Positions 1 through 5,076 of a DNA stretch of 5,076 nt are shown one piece after another. Numbering within the stretch: the stretch's first letter is position 1; the number at the start of each line of letters is the position of its first letter. This DNA comes from an uncultured Bacillota bacterium (lineage in GTDB: Bacteria; Bacillota; Sulfobacillia; UBA995; UBA9673). The notes under the pieces are model-generated. The model searched no databases and was not told where the DNA came from. It saw nothing but the letters and a program-made list of their open reading frames with translations. Made by a program: the position numbers and the translations under genes. The stretch covers positions 1 to 5,076 of the forward strand of contig CALMHV010000221.1 of NCBI GenBank assembly GCA_937863905.1, written 5' to 3'.

Positions 1-1455
1 CTCGCCGAAGGCTTCACCGTCCTCGAAGGGGAGTTCGAACGCGGCGCACTTGACGTGGGCGCCGCGGATGAGGACATTGTCAGGGTCCACGAGCCCGTTC
101 TCCGGGCTGCGCCCCAAGAAATACTCGGGATTGGCGACAATGAACTGGTCCAGAGGAGAGGAGGAGGCCACCAGGAAGGCCGCCGACTCCCCGAGGCGAC
201 GGCCGGCGCGACCGGCCTGCTGCCACGTGCTGGCGATGGTGCCGGGGTACCCGGTGATGACGGCCGCCTCGAGGCTGCCGATGTCTATCCCGAGTTCGAG
301 GGCGTTGGTCGCCACCACCCCGAGGATCTCCCCGGAACGCAGCCCCTGCTCGATCTCTCGCCTCTGGGAGGGGAGGTAGCCCCCCCGGTAGCCCCTGACC
401 CGGGAAGCCCGGCCGACGGGTTCCCGCCCGGCCGGTTCACCCAGACTCTCCTTGATGTAGGTTAGGAGCACCTCGGTCGCCACCCGGCTGCGCGCGAAGA
501 CGATGGTGGGAACCTCGTGGCGGAGGAGGATCTCGGCGAGCCGCCGGGCTTCCAGGAGTGAACTCCGCCGGATGCCGAGTTCGCGGTTGACGACCGGAGG
601 GTTGTAGAAGACGAAGTGCTTGGGGCCGGTGGGGGCGCCGTTCCGGTCGATGAGGGCCGTGTCGCGCCCGGTGACGCGGGAGGCCAGCTCCCGGGGATTG
701 GCGATGGTGGCCGAGCAGCAGATGAACACGGGGTGGGAGCCGTAGAAACGGCAGACGCGGTCCAGGCGCCGAATGACGTTGGCGACGTGACTCCCGAAGA
801 CCCCGCGGTAGTTGTGAATCTCGTCGATGACCACGAAGGCCAGGTTCTCGAAGAGCTTCACCCAGCCCGTGTGGTGAGGCAGGATGCCCGTGTGGAGCAT
901 GTCCGGGTTGGTGACCACGATGTGGCCGGCCGAGCGGACGGCTCTCCGGGCCGTGGGCGGGGTGTCTCCGTCGTAGGTGAACGTCTTGATGTCGGCGCCG
1001 GCCCGGGTGACGAGGTCGTGGACCTCGCTCAGTTGGTCCTGCGCCAGGGCCTTGGTCGGGAAGAGGTAGAGGGCGCGAGCCGCGGGGTTGCCGGCGATGG
1101 CGTTGAGAACGGGCAGGTTGTAGCAAAGGGTCTTGCCGGAAGCGGTGGGCGTGACCACGACCACGTCCCGGCCGGCGTGGACGGCTTCCAGGGCCTCCCC
1201 TTGGTGGCGGTAGAGGCGCTGGATCCCACGGGCCTGGAGGGCCTGGGTCAGACGGGGGTCGAGCCAGGCGGGGAAGTCCACGTGGTCGGCGGGGCGCCCG
1301 GGCAGGGTGACCCATCGCGCGAGGCAGCCGGCGGTGACCTCGCCGGTCCGGATGGCCTGGAGAGCGGCGGCCAGACCGCTGCCCGGCTCCTCCTCTTGGC
1401 GAATGGCTGCCGCGCGGGCCCGGGACACGGCTTTGGGAGTGCTGTCGGTCGTCAC
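1..1455 (-). CDS. mrfA: MrfA/YprA-family DEAD/DEAH-box helicase, N-terminal 485 codons (gene runs off the window's left edge)
   Basis: Superfamily 2 ATP-dependent helicase. The frame is open from a GTG at 1455 to the window edge without interruption. Visible motifs, in residues: Q-motif LYRHQ (81-85), Walker A TPTASGKT (102-109), Ia PTKALAQDQ (133-141), Ib TNPDML (182-187), Walker B DEIH (211-214) followed by NYRGVFGSHVANVIRRL, motif III SAT (248-250), YRGGYLP (356-362), motif V ATNALELGIDIG (382-393) and motif VI QQAGRAGRR (412-420). The segments after DEIH and around YRGGYLP separate the YprA/MrfA group from RecQ or Lhr. Known for the family: B. subtilis MrfA (about 750 aa) works with the exonuclease MrfB in repair of mitomycin C damage, and its C-terminal DUF1998 region carries a four-cysteine metal site. 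That part, and any mrfB, lie outside the window. The start is supported by GAGGTGG just upstream and by a promoter at 1511-1539. Family assignment is confident; the mitomycin role is inferred from homology. Confidence 0.93.
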   Translation of the reverse strand, partial: MTTDSTPKAVSRARAAAIRQEEEPGSGLAAALQAIRTGEVTAGCLARWVTLPGRPADHVDFPAWLDPRLTQALQARGIQRLYRHQGEALEAVHAGRDVVVVTPTASGKTLCYNLPVLNAIAGNPAARALYLFPTKALAQDQLSEVHDLVTRAGADIKTFTYDGDTPPTARRAVRSAGHIVVTNPDMLHTGILPHHTGWVKLFENLAFVVIDEIHNYRGVFGSHVANVIRRLDRVCRFYGSHPVFICCSATIANPRELASRVTGRDTALIDRNGAPTGPKHFVFYNPPVVNRELGIRRSSLLEARRLAEILLRHEVPTIVFARSRVATEVLLTYIKESLGEPAGREPVGRASRVRGYRGGYLPSQRREIEQGLRSGEILGVVATNALELGIDIGSLEAAVITGYPGTIASTWQQAGRAGRRLGESAAFLVASSSPLDQFIVANPEYFLGRSPENGLVDPDNVLIRGAHVKCAAFELPFEDGEAFGE

Positions 1456-1459
1456 GGCG

Positions 1460-1466
1460 CCACCTC
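1460..1466 (-). promoter_or_regulatory. Ribosome binding site of the mrfA-like helicase
   Basis: On the minus strand GAGGTGG sits four bases before the GTG start at 1455. It is a strong match to the anti-Shine-Dalgarno complement and decides the start, since the reading frame stays open further upstream and offers only poor alternatives (a CTG at 1494). Confidence 0.75.
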
Positions 1467-1473
1467 GACGGTT

Positions 1474-1494
1474 CTGACCTCCGGCAGGAGTCAG
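1474..1494 (-). other. Small stem-loop in the predicted helicase 5' leader
   Basis: CTGAC (1474-1478) pairs with GTCAG (1490-1494), and TCC (1480-1482) with GGA (1487-1489). This gives an eight-pair stem with one bulged C at 1479 and a four-base loop. In the minus-strand transcript predicted to start near 1504 it would lie eight bases upstream of the Shine-Dalgarno. It has no T-run and is not a terminator. It may be structural only; a regulatory role is speculation. Confidence 0.35.
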
Positions 1495-1510
1495 GCCGGT
1501 CCTCGAAAAG

Positions 1511-1539
1511 AGGTTACCACGAACACCTGTTCCGGTCAA
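1511..1539 (-). promoter_or_regulatory. Predicted sigma70/sigmaA-type promoter of the mrfA-like helicase
   Basis: Read on the minus strand, the -35 element TTGACC (1539-1534) matches five of six consensus bases. It is followed by exactly 17 bases and then a weaker -10 element TAACCT (1516-1511), which keeps the T, A and final T of TATAAT. Transcription would begin near 1504 and give a leader of about 50 bases before the GTG at 1455. The near-consensus -35 with ideal spacing in a GC-rich setting, directly upstream of the gene, makes it credible. The spacer encloses an SOS-box-like palindrome. Confidence 0.6.
1520..1533. promoter_or_regulatory. Candidate LexA/DinR operator (SOS box)
   Basis: CGAACACCTGTTCC contains a perfect GAAC-N4-GTTC core with five-base inverted arms (GAACA/TGTTC) around CC. 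Against the Bacillota LexA (DinR) consensus as I recall it, CGAACRNRYGTTYC, 13 of 14 positions fit; the exception is a C where R is expected. It falls wholly inside the 17-bp spacer (1517-1533) of the predicted helicase promoter, where bound LexA would exclude RNA polymerase. The downstream gene encodes a DNA-repair-type helicase, which agrees with SOS control. The site is 127 bp from the bshB1 start, so an effect on that gene is possible but not indicated. Confidence 0.62.
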
Positions 1540-1543
1540 CGCT

Positions 1544-1562
1544 CCCGGCCGCCACGGCCGGG
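1544..1562. repeat. GC-rich inverted repeat (7-bp arms)
   Basis: CCCGGCC (1544-1550) and GGCCGGG (1556-1562) form a perfect seven-pair stem around the five-base loop GCCAC. No T-run follows on either strand, so it does not look like an intrinsic terminator. It lies just upstream of the helicase -35 element and overlaps the first unit of the 22-bp tandem repeat. In DNA this GC-rich, such a palindrome may be chance. Confidence 0.35.
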
Positions 1563-1601
1563 CGAAGTGTCCGGGGCGGCCGGGCGATGTGTCCGGGGCG
1601 G
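1558..1601. repeat. 22-bp tandem direct repeat, two copies, upstream of bshB1
   Basis: Positions 1558-1579 and 1580-1601 are head-to-tail copies of a 22-bp unit that begins CCGGGCGA and ends GTGTCCGGGGCGG. They differ only at the ninth base (A at 1566, T at 1588). The unit length is not a multiple of three, which argues that the segment is non-coding and that the GTG at 1589 is not the bshB1 start. It could be a recent slippage duplication or a pair of sites for a dimeric regulator on one DNA face (22 bp is about two helical turns). The second reading is inference only. Confidence 0.7.
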
Positions 1602-1645
1602 AGGAATGCCCAACCCCGGTGAGAATAGGGACGGGGGTCTGGTCC

Positions 1646-1650
1646 GGAGG
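1646..1650 (+). promoter_or_regulatory. Ribosome binding site of bshB1
   Basis: GGAGG lies ten bases before the GTG at 1661 and seven before an in-frame TTG at 1658. It fixes initiation to these two adjacent codons and argues against the GTG at 1589, which would add 24 residues with no family counterpart. Confidence 0.7.
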
Positions 1651-1660
1651 AACGGAGTTG

Positions 1661-2389
1661 GTGGGTTTGGCCGACATCCTGGCTTTCTCCCCACACCCCG
1701 ATGACGTGGAGATTGGCGCCGGCGGGACGCTCGCCCGGCACTGCCGCCTGGGGCATGAGGTCGTCGTCTGCGACCTCACTCTGGGCGAGTTGGCCACCAA
1801 CGGCTCCCCGGAGACGCGGGCGGCCGAGTCGCGCGAGGCCGCCCGACTCCTGGGTCTGGCGGCGCGCGAGGTCTTGGGGCTCAGGGACAGGGAACTCGAA
1901 CCTTCGCCGGAGCGCGTCAGAGTTGTGGCCGAAGCGGTCCGGCGGTGGCGGCCAGGGCTTGTGCTGGCGCCTTGCGCCGATGACCGCCATCCCGACCACG
2001 CTGCCGCGGCGAGGCTCGTGCGCGAAGCCGTCTTCAGCGCCGGTCTGGCCCGCTTCCCGGCCGCGGGGGAACCGCACCGGGTCGCCCGGGTCTTGCACTA
2101 CTTCGTCAACGCGCGTCCGCAGCCGAGCTTCGTGGTCGACGTGTCCGAGGTCTACGAGGTGAAGCGGGCGGCCCTCGCCGCCTACGTCACGCAGTTCGGG
2201 CCGGCCGCCTCCGGGCGCGCCGAGAGCCGCCCCGGGGCCGGGCCGGTGGCGAGCCCCCTCACCGAAGGCTACCTGGAGTGGGTGGAACTGCGCGACACGT
2301 GGTACGGGAGCCTGGCCGGCGTGGCCCGGGCCGAGGGGTTCCTCTGGGACGGAACGCTCGCCGTGGCCGACTTGACCAGGAACCTCTAG
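1661..2389 (+). CDS. bshB1: Bacillithiol biosynthesis deacetylase BshB1 (PIG-L/LmbE family)
   Basis: Zinc-dependent cytosolic N-deacetylase. It converts GlcNAc-malate to GlcN-malate, the second step of bacillithiol synthesis. The 242-aa product matches the usual length (about 235). Visible motifs: DILAFSPHPDDVEIG with zinc ligands H12 and D15 and catalytic base D14; CDLTLGELATNG; DDRHPDH with H110 and zinc ligand H113; EAVFSAGL; and PLTEGY (199-204). With GTG 1661 as start, these residues fall at the same numbers I recall for the Bacillus cereus homologue BcZBP (H12, D14, D15, H110, H113), which favours this start over TTG 1658. The loop between QF (178-179) and PLTEGY is about ten residues longer than in BcZBP and rich in Gly, Ala and Arg. 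bshA follows after 22 bases, supporting an operon and the BshB1 assignment over other PIG-L deacetylases. No convincing promoter was found; GAGAAT at 1621-1626 could be a -10 but has no -35. Confidence 0.92.
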   Translation: MGLADILAFSPHPDDVEIGAGGTLARHCRLGHEVVVCDLTLGELATNGSPETRAAESREAARLLGLAAREVLGLRDRELEPSPERVRVVAEAVRRWRPGLVLAPCADDRHPDHAAAARLVREAVFSAGLARFPAAGEPHRVARVLHYFVNARPQPSFVVDVSEVYEVKRAALAAYVTQFGPAASGRAESRPGAGPVASPLTEGYLEWVELRDTWYGSLAGVARAEGFLWDGTLAVADLTRNL

Positions 2390-2411
2390 CTCCGAGACGG
2401 GGGGTCCTTCG

Positions 2412-3557
2412 GTGCGCATCGCCCTGACCTGCTACCCGACCTACGGTGGCAGCGGCGTCGTGGCCAGCGAACTCGGGCGCCAATTGGCCCGCCGCGGGCA
2501 CGAGGTCCATTTCATCACCTACGACGTGCCCTTCCGGCTGCGCGGCTTCCAGGAGCGCCTGTACTTCCATGAGGTGGAGGTGCCGGCCTACCCGCTCTTC
2601 AAGCACCCGCCCTATCTCCTGGCCCTGGCCAACAAGATGGTGGAGGTCGCCCAGTCGGCCAGGCTCGACATCCTGCACGTCCACTACGCGATACCCCACG
2701 CCACGAGCGCCTACCTCGCCCGCCAGGTCATCGAGGCCTCCGGCGACGGTCCGGCCCCGGCGGTCGTGACCACTCTCCACGGCACCGACATCACCCTCGT
2801 CGGCAGCGAGCCCTCGTTCGCCGGCATCACGGCCTTCAGCATCCAGGCCAGCGACGGGGTGACGGCGGTCTCCGAGGCCCTGAAGCGCCAGACTCTGGAG
2901 ACCTTCAAGGTGAGCCGGGACATCCGGGTCATCTACAACTTCGTGGACCCGGAGGACTACGCCGACCTGAGCGCCTGCTGGCGCGGTTCTCTGGCTGAGA
3001 ACGGCGAACTCGTCGTGGCCCACGTCTCGAACTTCCGGCCGGTCAAGCGGGCCGACGTCGTCGTCAGGGTTTTTGCCGCGGCGTGCCGCGACCTGCCCGC
3101 CCGCCTGGCGCTCATCGGCGACGGGCCCGACCTGCACAAGGTCCGGGCCGAGGCCGAGCGCCTCGGCGTGAGCGACAAACTGGTCTTTCTCGGGCAGCAG
3201 GAGCAGATCGGCGAACTCCTCGCCTCCGCGGACGTCTTCTTCCTCCCCTCCCTCCAGGAGAGTTTCGGGCTGGCCGCGCTGGAGGCCATGGCCGCCGGTG
3301 TGCCGGTCGTGGCGACGCGGGTCGGAGGGCTTCCGGAACTGGTCGGGGACGGCGACGGCGCCGGCGGTTTCCTCTACGAGGTCGACGACTTCGACGGGAT
3401 GGTCCAGGGCCTGCGGACCCTGCTCACCGACCGCGACCTCCGCGCCCGGGTTTCGGCCCGGGCCAGGCACCGGGCCCTGTCCCTGTTCTCCAGCGAGATT
3501 ATCGTGCCTCAGTACGAAGCCTTCTACCGCGATGTCCTGGACGGGGTCAGGGGTTGA
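2412..3557 (+). CDS. bshA: N-acetyl-alpha-D-glucosaminyl L-malate synthase BshA
   Basis: Retaining GT-B glycosyltransferase (family GT4). It transfers GlcNAc from UDP-GlcNAc to L-malate, the first step of bacillithiol synthesis, in the cytosol. The product is 381 aa, close to the B. subtilis enzyme (377). The N-terminal acceptor domain opens with TCYPTYGGSGVVASELG (GGSG at 12-15), then HEVHFITYDVPFR, YFHEVEVPAYPLFK, ILHVHYAIPHA and LHGTDIT (H123). The C-terminal nucleotide-sugar domain has HVSNFRPVKR (204-213, with R209 and K212 in the position that contacts donor phosphates in GT4 enzymes), IGDGPD and the EX7E motif, E283 to E291, in ESFGLAALEA. The CYPTYGGSG and YAIPHA stretches are specific to BshA rather than generic GT4 enzymes. 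Start is GTG 2412, with a G-run (2399-2404) as a weak Shine-Dalgarno seven bases upstream. The gene is intact and its TGA overlaps a possible TTG start of rimO. Confidence 0.95.
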   Translation: MRIALTCYPTYGGSGVVASELGRQLARRGHEVHFITYDVPFRLRGFQERLYFHEVEVPAYPLFKHPPYLLALANKMVEVAQSARLDILHVHYAIPHATSAYLARQVIEASGDGPAPAVVTTLHGTDITLVGSEPSFAGITAFSIQASDGVTAVSEALKRQTLETFKVSRDIRVIYNFVDPEDYADLSACWRGSLAENGELVVAHVSNFRPVKRADVVVRVFAAACRDLPARLALIGDGPDLHKVRAEAERLGVSDKLVFLGQQEQIGELLASADVFFLPSLQESFGLAALEAMAAGVPVVATRVGGLPELVGDGDGAGGFLYEVDDFDGMVQGLRTLLTDRDLRARVSARARHRALSLFSSEIIVPQYEAFYRDVLDGVRG

Positions 3558-5032
3558 CCGCGAGAAGGCGGGCCGCTGGGCGCGCCACTGGGCGCGCCGT
3601 CGATGGCCCCGTCGCCGACGGCTCCGCCACCGAGGGTCCCGCCGGAGTGGCCATCATCAACCTGGGCTGCCCGAAGAACCTCGTCGACAGTGAGGTCATG
3701 GCCGCCCTGGTCGGCCGGACCGGCCTGGCCCTCACGGGCGACCCGGCTGACGCCGACGCCATTGTCATCAACACTTGCGCCTTCATCGGTCCGGCGCGGG
3801 ACGAGGCCTGGGAGGAGATTGGCCGGGCCGCCCGGCTCAGGCGCGAGGGGCCTTGCCGGGCCCTCGTCGTGGCCGGCTGCCTGGTCCAGGGGTTCGGCGA
3901 GGAAGTGCGCCGCCGGTTTCCCGAGGTGGACCAGACCCTGGGCACCGGCGACGTCGAGGAGGTGCCCCGGGTCCTGGAGCGCCTCCTCTCCGGGGAGAGG
4001 GCGGGCGAGGCGGGGGACCGGCCAGCCTCCGAACCGGGGTATCTGCCGGCGGGACCGGCGCCGCGCCTCCTGAGCACGCCGCCGCACTACGCCTACCTGA
4101 AGATCGCCGAAGGGTGCGGCCACCGCTGCGCCTTCTGCCTGATACCGGCCCTCCGGGGCCGGTACCGGAGCCGGCCGCCGGCCGACCTCGTGGAGGAAGC
4201 CCGAGCGCTCGAAACCCTGGGCGTGAAAGAACTCATCCTCGTGGCCCAGGACACGACCGTCTACGGCCGCGACCTCGGGGGGCCGCCGCTGCTGGCGGAC
4301 CTTGTCGGCCGGCTGCTCTCGGAGACCGGCCTCGCCTGGCTCCGCGTCCTCTACGCGTATCCGAGCACCCTCACGGACGACTTTGTCGCCCTGCTCGGCG
4401 CGGGCCAGGGGCGTCTCTGCCGGTACCTCGACCTTCCGATGCAGCACGCCAGTGACCCCATCCTCCGGGCCATGCGCCGCCCGGAGACGGGCGACTTCCT
4501 CCTCAGGCTCGTCGAGAGGCTCCGGCGGGCCGTCCCGGGCCTCGTCCTCCGAAGCACGTTCATTGTCGGTTTTCCTGGCGAAACAGAGAAGGATTTCCAG
4601 GCCCTCCTGGGCTTTCTGGAGGCGGCCAGGCTGGAACACGCGGGCTTCTTCGTCTACTCCCGCGAGGCCGGGACCCGGGCCGCCGACCTGCTCGGCCAGG
4701 TCGACGAGGAGACCAAGGCCGAGCGCCTCTCCCAAGCGGCCGGCTTACAGCGCGAGATCGCGGGCCGCTACCGGCGGGGTCTGGTGGGCGGGACGCTGCG
4801 GGTCATCGTGGAGGAGACGAGGGCCGTCCGGCGCGGCTTAACGCGGGGGGCCGGACGAGTCGCGCTCGTGGCCCGGTCGGAGTTCGACGCCCCGGACATC
4901 GACGGTCAAGTGCTGGTCAGGTGGCCGACGGCTGCGGGCGTGAGGCCGTCTCCAGGCGATTTTCTCGACGTGCGGGTTGTCAAGTCATCCGCCTACGACG
5001 TCGTGGGCGTGCCGGTCGACGGGCCGGGCTAG
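3554..5032 (+). CDS. rimO: Ribosomal protein S12 methylthiotransferase RimO
   Basis: Radical-SAM enzyme that adds a methylthio group to the conserved aspartate of ribosomal protein S12 (Asp89 in E. coli numbering), using two [4Fe-4S] clusters. Numbering from TTG 3554: the N-terminal methylthiotransferase domain has cluster cysteines C39 (LGCPKNLVDSE), C75 (NTCAFI) and C109 (AGCLVQ). The radical-SAM domain has CGHRCAFC (C188, C192, C195) with the IPALRGRYRSR tail, YAYPS, DLPMQHASDPILRAMRR and STFIVGFPGETE. A C-terminal TRAM domain (about 410-487) includes ARSEFDAPDIDG. LGCPKNLVDSE, YAYPS and the TRAM signature fit RimO rather than MiaB or MtaB. The start is uncertain. TTG 3554 overlaps the bshA stop (TTGA) and gives 492 aa, with about 31 extra Ala/Gly/Arg-rich residues. 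GTG 3647, with GAGGG at 3632-3636, gives 461 aa, closer to the usual 440-450, but trims the first beta-strand by about two residues. No start codon lies between them. Likely cotranscribed with bshA. Confidence 0.93.
   Translation: MTARRRAAGRATGRAVDGPVADGSATEGPAGVAIINLGCPKNLVDSEVMAALVGRTGLALTGDPADADAIVINTCAFIGPARDEAWEEIGRAARLRREGPCRALVVAGCLVQGFGEEVRRRFPEVDQTLGTGDVEEVPRVLERLLSGERAGEAGDRPASEPGYLPAGPAPRLLSTPPHYAYLKIAEGCGHRCAFCLIPALRGRYRSRPPADLVEEARALETLGVKELILVAQDTTVYGRDLGGPPLLADLVGRLLSETGLAWLRVLYAYPSTLTDDFVALLGAGQGRLCRYLDLPMQHASDPILRAMRRPETGDFLLRLVERLRRAVPGLVLRSTFIVGFPGETEKDFQALLGFLEAARLEHAGFFVYSREAGTRAADLLGQVDEETKAERLSQAAGLQREIAGRYRRGLVGGTLRVIVEETRAVRRGLTRGAGRVALVARSEFDAPDIDGQVLVRWPTAAGVRPSPGDFLDVRVVKSSAYDVVGVPVDGPG
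3576..3599. repeat. 12-bp tandem duplication at the bshA-rimO junction
   Basis: The unit CTGGGCGCGCCA (3576-3587) is followed by CTGGGCGCGCCG (3588-3599), differing only in the last base. Each copy contains the palindrome GGCGCGCC. The period is a multiple of three: in the rimO frame the stretch reads GRATGRAV, so it would only lengthen the low-complexity N-terminal extension if translation starts at TTG 3554. If translation starts at GTG 3647 the repeat is in an 89-base untranslated gap. It is probably replication slippage. Confidence 0.6.
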
Positions 5033-5076
5033 CTGGCACCCGCGCCGTCTCGTTGTCCGTGGGCTCGGTTTCTTGT

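Noticed and set aside
437..1315. Long open frame on the minus strand rich in Pro, Arg and Gly
   Set aside because: It is a shadow of the helicase gene in a shifted frame of the same strand; the correct frame shows every helicase motif without interruption.
1544..1562. GC-rich hairpin considered as a terminator
   Set aside because: No T-run on either strand, and it sits between divergent genes where no transcript is expected to end.
1621..1626. GAGAAT as a -10 element for bshB1
   Set aside because: Four of six bases match TATAAT and the position would suit a 25-base leader, but there is no -35 at 16-18 bp and no extended -10 TG.
1589..1660. GTG 1589 as the bshB1 start
   Set aside because: It would add 24 residues absent from the family, it lies inside the second 22-bp repeat unit, and it has no Shine-Dalgarno. 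GGAGG at 1646-1650 points to 1658/1661.
616..1704. Plus-strand open frame of 362 codons covering the helicase and intergenic region
   Set aside because: It is antisense to the helicase. The product has no recognisable motif, and open antisense frames are common at this GC content.
2259..3470. Minus-strand open frame of about 400 codons
   Set aside because: It is antisense to bshA, whose motifs are unambiguous; the product is low-complexity with no family signature.
3083..3553. Upstream continuation of the rimO frame to an ATG at 3083 (649-aa product)
   Set aside because: The extra part lies within bshA, is Arg/Pro-rich shadow sequence and matches nothing in RimO; a 471-bp overlap is implausible.
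3524..4735. Minus-strand open frame of about 400 codons
   Set aside because: It is antisense to rimO, with no recognisable domain and no ribosome binding site of note.
5033..5076. Possible terminator or next gene start after rimO
   Set aside because: Only 44 bases remain. There is an imperfect dyad around GCTAGC near 5027-5034 but no stable hairpin with a T-run, and no start codon with a ribosome binding site.

Overview
The window is very GC-rich (roughly 70% by eye). It holds four protein-coding genes around one divergent intergenic region, with no sign of mobile DNA, CRISPR or RNA genes. The neighbouring bacillithiol genes bshB1 and bshA, an MrfA/YprA-type helicase and frequent GTG/TTG starts suggest a high-GC member of the Bacillota (for example a Limnochordia-, Thermaerobacter- or Symbiobacterium-like lineage). 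That placement is inference. Deinococcota also make bacillithiol and are GC-rich, so they cannot be excluded from the sequence alone.

Layout. Positions 1-1455 (minus strand) carry the first 485 codons of a superfamily 2 DNA helicase of the MrfA/YprA family; its C-terminus lies outside the window. Positions 1456-1660 are a ~205-bp divergent intergenic region. It contains a good sigma70/sigmaA-type promoter for the helicase, and the 17-bp spacer of that promoter encloses a LexA/DinR-type SOS box. Next come a small stem-loop in the predicted helicase leader, a 7-bp GC hairpin, and a 22-bp tandem duplication on the bshB1 side. From 1661 on the plus strand three genes run head to tail: bshB1 (1661-2389), bshA (2412-3557) and rimO (3554 or 3647 to 5032). 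The last 44 bases hold no feature I can support.

How the genes fit together. BshA joins GlcNAc from UDP-GlcNAc to L-malate, and BshB1 deacetylates the product to GlcN-malate. These are the first two steps of bacillithiol synthesis; the cysteine-adding enzyme BshC is not in the window. RimO, probably co-transcribed, is the radical-SAM methylthiotransferase of ribosomal protein S12. Divergent from them is a helicase whose Bacillus subtilis relative acts in repair of mitomycin-type DNA damage. The best lead is the SOS box inside the helicase promoter: it predicts that this mrfA homologue is induced by DNA damage under direct LexA control. No wholly new system is evident; the protein families are all recognisable.
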